DNA of 64,000 nt from Patagioenas fasciata (Eukaryota > Chordata > Aves > Columbiformes > Columbidae): positions 36,221,501 to 36,285,500 of the forward strand of contig NC_092526.1 in the NCBI RefSeq assembly GCF_037038585.1. The letters are read 5' to 3'. A program made the translations under genes and the position numbers. Shown here piece after piece: positions 54,701 to 64,000 of the stretch (positions are counted from its first letter, which is position 1; each line of letters starts with the position of its first letter). A model generated the notes under the pieces. It was given only the letters and a program-made list of their open reading frames with translations. It was not told the origin of the DNA and searched no databases.

Positions 54701-57700
54701 AGCATGACTGACCTTGCGCATAGCTCAGTGTCAAGGTTATAAGTGCAGTTGTCCAACAGAGATGAGCTTTGTTTGCAAATATGCAAATGTTTGCAAGATT
54801 TAAACAACAACGACTGGCAGAATGACATTGTCACCAGCGGCACATGGCTGCGGGGAAGCTCTTTGCCATTGCCTGACCTGGATCTTCTTCACTGCAGTTT
54901 AAGCCCATTGCCCTGTCTGCTTCCAACCCCTGTCCTGCAGAGACTTGGTTCCTCCAGCCCTTCCCCATGGGCCATGTTTGCGACCCCAGAGATCTGGGTT
55001 GCTCTCTGCTGGCTGGTTGTCCTATGAAGATGCACCTTGTAATTATTTCTTTACTTCTGCAGGTCTTGAACTTGCAGGTTAAGTTGTCACTCCCAGCCCT
55101 TTTTGGAGAGCTCTTCCTCTGTTTCTGTGCACTTAATTGTACCCAGCCAAACTCATCACTGTGCCTCACTGAACTGTGCCTTATTTTCTCTTCTTTGCCA
55201 AGCTCGCTTTTGTTTCTTGGTCTGTTCTCCACTGTGTTGGCCTCCCAAACTTGGATAGTCACCTGGCAGTTTAACAGGAGTGCAACTGATAAACATTTTG
55301 GGGAGATTTAGGGCATTTCCCAACCATCTTCAAATGGTTTCATCTGCCTCAGGCTTCCCTGTCTCTTTCAGGATGATGCCACATAGGACAGTCTGAACAG
55401 CCACCCCTGTACTACCAGTTAGGGCATCTCCTCACTCTGTGAAGACGCATCCCAGGGATGTTAATTGCTGGTGCTTGAATAAATGCTGGATGAGCTGCCC
55501 TAGCTCCCTTCACATCACAGGAATTTCTCCGTTCTCCTACAGCTTGGTCCAGCTGCCCTCTGCGGCACTGTTAGCAGTGTCTCCCTTGTCCCGCTGCACA
55601 TTCAAGGATGCAGATGTGGAGCATGGCACTGAAGCAGTCATCTTTCTGGCCTCCGCAGTGCAAGGCGGTGCCGTTTCAGCTAATTCGGGAAAGCTCTGGG
55701 ATTTTTTTTCTGTCTCTCAGTTGCTGCTGCAGAATCCAGCCCGTTCCGCAGTGCTGAGCCCCGCGGCAGGGTCCAGGCTGGGGCTGCAATGCGGAGACTG
55801 AGCCAACGCTTGGTCCTTGCTGGTCCATCAGCAGCTCCTCTGGGGCCCTCGCTCCCGGCCTCTCCAAAAAGTTGGAATTAAAAATGTGTCACTTCTACCT
55901 GCCCTCTCACCCCAGACATCCAAAAGCAGCTTTAATTCATGACAAAATTAAACAAATTAAGTCAAGACCTATTCTTATGCCAAGCAGCGTTATCTCAGCT
56001 CGTCGAGACAGTATTTTAGCAGGTTCAGCTTGCTCATTTTGCTCAGGGTCCCACAATCATTGAGCCCTGAAACCAGCCCAGAGAGGGTTTTCTGGGTTGC
56101 ACAGGGGTATCTAGTAGCCTGCTCGCACTAGATGGAATTTCCCTCCAACCTCCGCTTGCAAGACAGCAGCGGCTCGCGTGAGTGAATGGAAATTCTGCAT
56201 CCTATAGATCTCTGCAGATATATATCTTAGGTGCAGCTTACTAAATTTCCCCTGCACACGGTAATTAACGCAAGCCTCCAAGTTTTGTGTCTTTTGCAGA
56301 TTTATCAGGGCAAGAAGCAGGTACTATTATCCTGCTGGCCTGTCACATGGGATGGAGTTATTGCATGCAAGACCTTCATCCGAGGGTGGTCACTACGAAA
56401 AAGATGTGGTTTCGTTTGGTAGCCTGCACGCAGAAGATTGCAATAACAGCACCGCCATTGTGATAAAACCAGTTGTTCTCCTTGGACTGGGCTTGCTGTA
56501 GAGATGGTGGAGACTAACACCATCTGACATGCAGGGCCTGATTCTGATTTCATGCATGGTTGCACATCCATGCACCAGCCGTGCCAGGGCTGCACTTCTG
56601 TGGGCGGCTGCTGGGGATCTTTGGTTAACTGTCGAGGTGCAGGCAGCTGTGATGAACCACATGATGCTCAGAGGATGAGCAGGGTCTCCATGGGCTGGAG
56701 CCAGGGATTTGTGCTAGTTTTCATTGTAGAGACTTGCCACCTTTCCTGGACTGTGCTGGAGGTGTGTGATGTTGTTTCTATTCCTCTTGGTTTATCCATC
56801 AGGACAGAAATCACTCTGAAATGTGTGAAACCCCACTCAAAACCTACAAAGGTAAGGTGGGTTCAGCAGAGGCAAAGCAGGCTGATATGGATGACACCCA
56901 GAGCAGGATGCATGGCCTGATACCAACTTGTGGGTGCATAATGTGAAAGAAAAACTCAGAAAAGCAGCTGGAAAATTCCTAGAGGGGAAAGGAGGCTTAG
57001 CAGAGCTTTGGGCACGTCTGAGAGCAGAGGTGTGCATTTGGTTGGGATGTGGCTGAGCCCACCAAGGTGTTACATAGCTGGAGCTGTGGGTCATCATACC
57101 AGTTGCTCCTGAGCTCTAGCTAATACCAATGTCTAAAGCCAACATCTATCCCTGGAGAGCCACCCAGTGTAAAAAGAAACAATGCTGTTCTCTAGACAGC
57201 AAAGGTTCTGGGGAGAAAGCCATGCTGACATGAAGGTGTGGTAGGAAATTATTGCTTAGAAAACACAGAAGAGTTCCCAGGAGTTGCAGCCAGCAAAGAG
57301 GTGTGAGGGGCAGGAGCTAGAAGACCACCCAAGGCATGGAGGCAGCAAACTAGGCAGCAGGAGAGGTTCCTCCGGTGACCCTGGCACTGAATTTGTGGGC
57401 AGAGAAGGTGGCAGAACAGACAGGGAAAGGGAGGCACATTTGCATCCCCTCAATAGAAACTGGGGTAATTGACCTAGAGGTGAGCAAGACTGGAAGAGCC
57501 CTCTGATGCGCACAAGCAAGGAGAGGAAGGCAGGTTGTAATTGCTCATGAGCAGCCAGTGAGTGACATGCTGGACCATGAGTGGAGGTATCCAGAGGAGA
57601 GCGGGGCGGTGGGAGAAGGTGATTGAGATGAAGCCTCCAGAGATGCCTGCTCTGAGGGCAAGAGCAGGGATGTTTTTCTCCTGTGATGCTTAGAAAGATC

Positions 57701-60700
57701 AAGGGCAGGTGGGAAGAAGGGATATACTGCTGACTGATGTACCAAGGTAGCATGGAGACATCTTGTTTTTTTTTTTTTTGAGATTTCTAAAAATATTCCA
57801 TTGGAGCTGGAGAGTTTGCAGAGGAAAGGTCAACCAAAATGACTGCAGTGTGTGGAAAATGGCAGCAGCTGGAAATGCAGCTTTATTGCAAAACAGCATT
57901 TGGTGTCATGTAGACCGTGCTGCTGTCCTCTCACAGCTTCATTTCTGACAGCCGAAGCCTGCGGTGGCTGATGCATCCATTTGGACCCTGGGTTTAAGGG
58001 AATGCTTCACTTTGGTTTTCTGCCGTAGTGTTTTTTTTTCTCCTTCCTCCCCGTCCTGACCTGGCCAGACCACGTTGTCGTCATAATCCTCAGCTGGCTG
58101 CGTTGCGATGCTTCCCAGCCACTAAATGCAATGCTGAAAATCACCGGATTAGGTCTTAATGGCAGGATCAAGCCGCCGGGAGATGAGTGGGGAGAAAGCT
58201 CCTGCTTACGCAGGTGGACAGGCAGTGCTCCTCGGGAAAGCAAGCTAGAAAATGTAAAATGTTGGAAAAGCAGCTTCTTCGGTGGCCTCCCCTACTTTTC
58301 TCTACATTTAGAATGTCTTTCAGTTTCCAAGGGCCAGAAAATACTGGTTTGAGTTTTGTGGAAGGGGTGTTGGGAGGTCAGAGGTGTTTAAACATTTCTT
58401 CCCTCCCAGTGGAAAATGTTGTCTTGAGTGATGGGCTTTCTGGCCAAGGTGTTAATCCTCAACACGAAAATCTGCCAACCACATTGGAAATCTGGGTCGT
58501 GCTGTTGCGTATTGTGGAAGGACACGGGAGCTTTGTGGTTGTCTTTAATACCTGGCTTTCTCCTGGAGCACCAAAGAGCCTGGGGAGCACGTTGGATGTT
58601 TTTCAGGGTGGCACTGCTGTTGAGCAACCACCACGATGGTCCAGGATAGAGTCTCAAGGGTGGTCCTCCGGGCAGGTGGCACAGCCTCCCTGTACAGACT
58701 GGTGCTCTGACCGTCCTGTACTTTACCCGCATGTGTCAGCAAGGGCTCTTGGTCAACAGAGATCCAAGGTGTTGGAGTTTATCAACCTGCATTGACCAGA
58801 CCTGTCAAGAATGTTTGATTTTTCTGAGGCCATGTGGTGGGTGAGGGGGGTGACAGAGACTTTCTTCTTTGAGTTCTGCTTGGCAGCGCCTATGAACTTT
58901 CCATCCAAACCTTTCGGGGAGGAGGTGGGTTGTGGGACGTTTTTGCACTGAATTGTGCTCTCTGTTTTTGAACAGCTTGAACAAAACATTGCGGTCCCCC
59001 AAAATGAATAGCTAGATAAAGCCATGAAATTTCATGTCCACAATGCTGATGAGGTATTCCATGACGAGATCTTCCAAAGAAGAAACCCATCTTCTGGCAG
59101 GACCATCCATCCCAGAGGCACCAGGGTGACTTCAGTGCAGAGAAGAGAGACCCTCCCTCTGGAGCTGGGCTCTGCAGACAGCAGCAACAGTGGTGCCAAA
59201 GCAAAAGGAACAATTTTGTGACGGAGCTCATTTCTGAGAGCCTCAATCCCCTACTCCAGAATGCTGCCACATCCCTGGGTGGCTGGGGCTGTCTTGGGGG
59301 AGCTGCCCCCCAGTACCAGCAGCAGATGCCTCGGTCTCCGCTGGGCATTTGCGGAGGAGACGTAGGCAGTGTTTGCTGGAGCTGCGCCGCGGGACCTGCT
59401 CGCGCATGGATAACATGCCCGGGGAGCCCAAGTGGATGTGTGGGAAGAGGAGGAGGAGGAGGGCTGGCTTCAGCGATGTCTCCCGGCCCCTGCAGGGACA
59501 CCGACTGTGCCCCTGCTACTGCCCGTCTGGAGAGGGCTATGGGGGTCCCAGCATCCCATTTGGAAACCAAGCTGCAGAACAAAGTCCAACCCAGAGTTCA
59601 GTTTCCTTCCCCCTATTCTGCTTCATGTGCCATCTCCTGTCTGGGAGATCATTATGGTATTAAGTTAATTTAATACATGGTATTCAGAATTCCCCTTATT
59701 TGAAGGTTTTGCTTGAATTTCCGTATTTGTCAGGTATCAGCCAGCATAAACGCAAGAGTGCCAGCTTAGGCAATTGCTCCAACCTCTAAAAAACTGGACA
59801 GGAAGAAAATTGGAGTGTGTATGTTTGCACGTGTAGGAGAGGAGTCTTTCTGCTGTTCTGGGTTTCCATTTTCCTCCTTCTTCTCCTTATTGTCCTTGGT
59901 CACTGGCACCTGAGCTGCTATCGCAGACATAGGGAGTTACGGATAGATTAAGGAAATTTCTCAGAATTGAGTATATTTAATCTCAAAACTGAGGAACAAG
60001 GAAGAACCAGATTGCTCCGAGTATTGATGATGCCCCTTCTGAGCACTTTCCCAAAAGACAGCTGCATGTAAAAGGCCTATTTATTCTGCAATGGGCTCAT
60101 CCTTTGGAAAGATGTTATTTGGCCGTTTTGGGGCAGATCAGTGCTGAGCACTGTGCTCCCCACCCTGCAAGGCTCCACTTGCTGCCGTACAAAGGTATTG
60201 GGCTGCTCCCTGCCATGGCTGCGCTTGGGAGGATGCTGCTCTGGTCCTTCTCCCGTGGTTGCCCAGGCATGATGCTCGGCAGAGCTGTGCAACATCTATT
60301 TCAGGGCTAAACTCGACACTTCTGTCTCCAAATACTGCTTCTTTTGACTTCTGCAGGCCTGCAGCTGCTTTGCACTGGTTTGGAGTTGTGCTCTGGACAT
60401 ACTCTATCCATTGGACTAGACGTAATGGTGTCCTCAGGGCTTTCAAGTAGATGGACGAAGAAGCCATTTCAAAGCTGTTGTGAAGTAGGCAGAATACAAC
60501 GGTGAAGAGGAAGGGTCTGAGATGGGTCTCTCTCCAGGCAGGGAATGCTCTGAAATGCTCAAAATGGCGTTTGGGGGATAATTTTTCCCAGCCCTTTGTC
60601 TGTGAAGAATGAAGGCTGTTGGGAGAGGCACGCGCCCAGGGTAAATGCCTCAGCTCTATTGTTCCCATCACTTCCATTGAGCTCATGAACCCCCATATAA

Positions 60701-62663
60701 AAGACTTACCTTTCGCTAGTATGATTAAGAAAAGGCCAATGTAGCTTTCCTGCTTGCTGGAGCATGAAGCGTGTTTAATTTAATAATGCTGATAAATCTT
60801 AAAGCCAGGAGCATTTGGCTAACACATGACCCACTTTTTCAATCAATTGGAAACATTTACATAACGGCCTGATGCAGGATTCCTCCTGCGAGGGATGTGG
60901 AGCAGGGGATGGCAGACACCCTTGCGATGAGCCCTGCCGCTGTAGGACATTTGGTGAAAGCAAAACGGTGAATTTGGCCGGTCCTTAGCGGGCAAGTCAC
61001 CTCATTGGGATGTGCAAGCCGTGGGAGCCACTGCATGTGGAAATGCCGTGACCATCAATTGTGAGCAGCCTCTGCCTTCCTCTGTCTCTGCTGTTAGAGG
61101 ATGCTGATCAGGTGGGAAGGGAGCTGCACCCCTCCATTGGCATGTACCGACCTCCTGGGTGGTTGCAGTGGTGTCACAGCTTTGTTTCTTTCCCTGTGGC
61201 AGAGCTAGCTGGCTCCTGGGTCAGGACACCCCCGGGATGGCTGTCCCCCTATGCGGCAGAGACACCTCTTTGGTACTTTTGGGGGCATTTTGTCTCCTGG
61301 TACATCAGGAGCACCAGCTCCTGACCTCCACAAATCAACCCATTCATGCTTTCCAGCACTGCTTGCCCTGCAAAGAGACTAAGATGGGGTTAACCAACTC
61401 AACCAATTATTTTATTTTCCTTCATTGTTTCCCTGCAGTGGGCTTGGGCTTGAAAGAGAAAGTTCCTGACCTCTCATGTTGTGCTATTGTGTGTCAGTCC
61501 TTCTTGTGTCACCTTCTTCCTCTGAAATAGTCACTTCCCCCCTAACCCTTAACAGTGCCTTTTGGCTTGACATCTACAACACATTTAATTTCTTATCCTT
61601 CTTGTGGGGATTTTTCTTTTTTTTTTTTTCCTTCTATGTTAACATCCAGCTGCCTCAAGATCAGCATTTGCAAGTAGGTTATAAGCAACCTCATTCCCAG
61701 TGAGTGGTCTCCTGTAAGCTTGCTGGGAACGTCATCTCCCTGTTGACCACGGGGGTTTTATACATTCGGGGTTTCATAATAACCTCTTGGAAGACGTTTT
61801 GCATCAAACGCATCTCCCAGCCATAATTTGTGCATTGCTGCATGTTTATTCATCCCCCACTGCCTCTTTCCATTAATGTAATACTTAAGAACTGTTTTAC
61901 CACCCATTTTTTGGTCAAAGTCCCTGTCGGAGTGAAGGAAAATTCCAGATCCTCATGACCAGGATGAAGAACCTCCCATCTGATAAATACTGAGGGATTC
62001 AGTAACATGAGGTAGAATTGTTGCAAATCTCATGCCGTTGCACATAGAAGGATGCTGGCACCTCCCTCTGAGACAGGACCACTCTCCCCATGCAGTTGAG
62101 ACAGGCTGCAAAGACATTTCATATACTGGGTCCTAATGCAGAGATGCCATTCAGGAGGTGTCAGGGAAGAAAAGGAAGGATTTGTTGCAGTACTGTGTGG
62201 TTTGTTTGTTTTTTTTTTTTCCTGTGCCTTCAAAACATCAGTGGTGTTTTCCCCTCTAGAGGGCAGGGGAGGAAAGAGAGAGAATGGGAAGGGAAAGGAA
62301 TGTGACAGCACTGGGAAAACTCGCAGAGGTTTGGTTACATGCAGAGCCTGAATGGCTAGAAATGGCGTGGTCCTGAGATGGAGTGCCCAGCTAGGGTGCT
62401 CACAGATCAGGATGGAAAGATGTGTAGCAATGAGGACAACAGCTCCATCCTTCCTTATATTTTCCAGTTACTGAAAAACTGGCTTTTCATTTTTCTGAGT
62501 GCTTATTCACACTTAAAATGGTGAACTTTGGTTTGCTGGGTAGATGCCCTGGGTCTTTTAAAGTACCAGTTCAGCCATCGGTCTTCGGCCAGGCAGCTCC
62601 ACTGACTCCCTGCCCCTGTGTCCAGGTGTCCAGCTGGGCACAGCTGTTTTTTGGCTGGTGCAG

Positions 62664-62793
62664 GTGTGGGCAAGCCCTCCGGCTGTGCCACCTGTGACAC
62701 TCAGGTCTATGGTCCCACAATGGCTTCTGCATCAAGCCGGTGGCAGAGCTGCGGTCCCTGCAGCAAGTGGACAGCCTGATGCGCACCCACGAA
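62664..62793 (+). other. Exon-like island just upstream of PCBP3 coding exons
   Basis: Acceptor-like cagctgttttttggctggtgcag. The end has a weak GTGCTC donor. One frame encodes NGFCIKPVAELRSLQQVDSL and a few further residues, which looks protein-like and slightly coiled-coil, but it has a stop upstream within the island and no recognised homologue. Confidence 0.2.
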
Positions 62794-62993
62794 GGTGCTC
62801 AGCTCATGACATCTCCCTGCAGCAGCTCCAGCCATGGCTTTCCCACGCTCTGCAGGGTCCCACATCAAGAAACTGGCCTGTTTTGAGAGATAACCTTTCC
62901 CCTCTCTGTCCCCAGGTGATACGGCCGTGGTGCTGTCTCCTTCTGCGCCGGGGCTGCTCTCCCAGCTAACGCACGTCTCCCATCCCCTGGTAG

Positions 62994-63364
62994 GAAATGG
63001 AGTCGAAAGTCTCCGAAGGCGGCCTGAACGTCACCCTCACCATCCGGCTGCTGATGCATGGCAAGGTAATGGGCTCCCGGTGAGGGGATTTCCTTGCAGC
63101 CCCCTCTCCTGCCTCTGTTCTGGCTGAGCCCCGATCTGGACATCCCCACACACCGCCACCCCAGCCCCAGGCTGCTGGGAGCAGGTGTCCTGCTGATGGG
63201 GAGGGTGGCATGGTGCTTCTGGCCCCTGTCCTGCTGGGGACAGCATGCACCAGCTCTTGGCTTCATTGTGGGGTTGGGCGGGATTGTCTTCACGTTTTGT
63301 AATACTGATTCCTTTGTGCCTGACTTTTTTTCTCTTGTAGGAAGTTGGAAGCATCATTGGAAAG
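62994..63364 (+). CDS. PCBP3: Poly(rC)-binding protein 3, first two coding exons (partial)
   Basis: RNA-binding KH-domain protein of the hnRNP E/alpha-CP family, binding C-rich single-stranded RNA or DNA to control stability, translation and splicing. Exon 62994-63065 (ATG at 62997) encodes MESKVSEGGLNVTLTIRLLM then HGK. After GTAATG and a 275-bp intron, exon 63341-63364 encodes EVGSIIGK. The 31 residues are identical to human PCBP3 as I know it. This is the start of KH domain 1; the next residues (invariant GxxG loop) fall in an exon beyond the window. The acceptor before the first exon is cgtctcccatcccctggtag. The related PCBP1, 2 and 4 differ in the first residues. The remaining roughly 310 residues lie beyond position 64000. 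Confidence 0.93.
63066..63340 (+). other. PCBP3: PCBP3 intron
   Basis: 275 bp from GTAATG to a strong acceptor (ttttttctcttgtag). Nothing else recognised. Confidence 0.9.
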
Positions 63365-64000
63365 GTAAGGATGTCTTTTAAATGTGTATTTAATGCTATT
63401 GCCCGTGCCATTTGCTGCCTGTGGTGTGGTAGATACCAGTAACCTCTTCCCTGTGCTCTCTTTAAATGTTTGGTGTGCATGGGCTTGTTGCTCCATTTGT
63501 GAGACAAATTTCCCTCAAAGATAATTTGCCTAAAAAAAACCAAAACACCACCAAACTTACGTAGTGCTGTTTCTGGGTACTTCACTGGAGTGATGAATAG
63601 GTGTTTACGATCAATGTGTTGTCCTGACATTTTAATCAAATTGCTTCATTAAGAGAAATTTAAATGTCACACAGGCCCATTTAAATTCTGCAGCACTTCT
63701 CCCTGAGGCCACAGGACACCCTTTAGCTTGTGCAGAAAAGCTTCACAAGGTGCTCTGCTCCCTGGTGTTTGCCACAGTCATTTGGAAAGTCCTGACTGTA
63801 CAGAATTTAGTTTTTAATGTTTTTACAAGGCAGGTTTATGGTGGCAAAGGTTTGCAGCATGAACACCTTCCCCCTATATGCTTGTGCCTTATTTTTCCAT
63901 CAACCTGTGCAGCCCTGGGAAGATTCACAGTTGTGCTTGCTTTACATCTGGATAGAAAAATAATAGATCTTTCTATAGACACCAGATCAGAAATTGCTCT
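63365..64000 (+). other. PCBP3: PCBP3 intron, runs off the window
   Basis: Begins GTAAGG. No next KH1 exon (expected to start near KKGETVKKMRE) is present before the window ends. Confidence 0.85.

Larger units (their letters stand above)
34109..62993 (+). other. PCBP3: Long region upstream of PCBP3 coding exons, inferred 5' intron(s)
   Basis: 29 kb without a convincing protein gene. Mammalian PCBP3 likewise has very long 5' introns with non-coding exons. Short reading frames here look random. The exon-like islands, AT-rich block and octamer motifs I noticed are listed separately. No LINE, LTR or RNA gene was recognised by eye. Confidence 0.45.

Overview
This window is vertebrate nuclear DNA, almost certainly avian. 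It holds multi-exon genes with GT/AG introns that are mostly 80-700 bp, GC-rich introns, and a CR1 LINE 3' tail at about 13.77 kb with the bird-type octamer end. The gene order COL18A1 > < SLC19A1 | PCBP3 > matches the block known from human 21q22.3. No bacterial, phage or CRISPR features are present.

Layout. (1) 1-7598: no exon recognised. This is upstream or intronic sequence of COL18A1 ahead of its second (long-isoform) promoter. Exons 1-2 of the short isoform were not found and presumably lie upstream of the window. (2) 7599-25154 (+): 42 coding exons of COL18A1, a basement-membrane heparan-sulfate proteoglycan collagen. The conceptual long isoform is 1825 aa: signal peptide, N-terminal unique region with ten 11-residue repeats, frizzled-like cysteine-rich domain, thrombospondin-N/laminin-G-like domain, interrupted Gly-X-Y triple helix, NC1 trimerisation domain, hinge and endostatin. 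All splice phases close. The 3' UTR runs to a polyadenylation signal at 26289. (3) 26595-29180 (-): five coding exons of SLC19A1, the reduced folate carrier (482 aa), tail-to-tail with COL18A1. Its only good poly(A) signals lie inside the COL18A1 3' UTR. Its GC-rich promoter and non-coding first exon appear to lie at 31.85-32.2 kb, with two opposed ZNF143-like motifs. (4) 33.88-34.11 kb (+): a second CpG-rich block with GC boxes and a clean donor, the best candidate for PCBP3 exon 1. (5) 34.1-63.0 kb: a long, mostly featureless region, inferred to be the first intron(s) of PCBP3. It contains several exon-like islands and an AT-rich block with octamer motifs. (6) 62994-63364 (+): the first two coding exons of PCBP3, a poly(C)-binding KH-domain protein; the gene continues beyond the window.

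The three genes are neighbours rather than an operon: an extracellular-matrix collagen, a plasma-membrane folate/cyclic-dinucleotide carrier, and an RNA-binding protein. I see no wholly new system. The most distinctive features are the 33-bp coding minisatellite in COL18A1 exon 3, internal phase-1 splice donors that would drop the frizzled domain, the obligatory convergent 3' overlap, the divergent promoter architecture, and possible unrecognised upstream PCBP3 exons.
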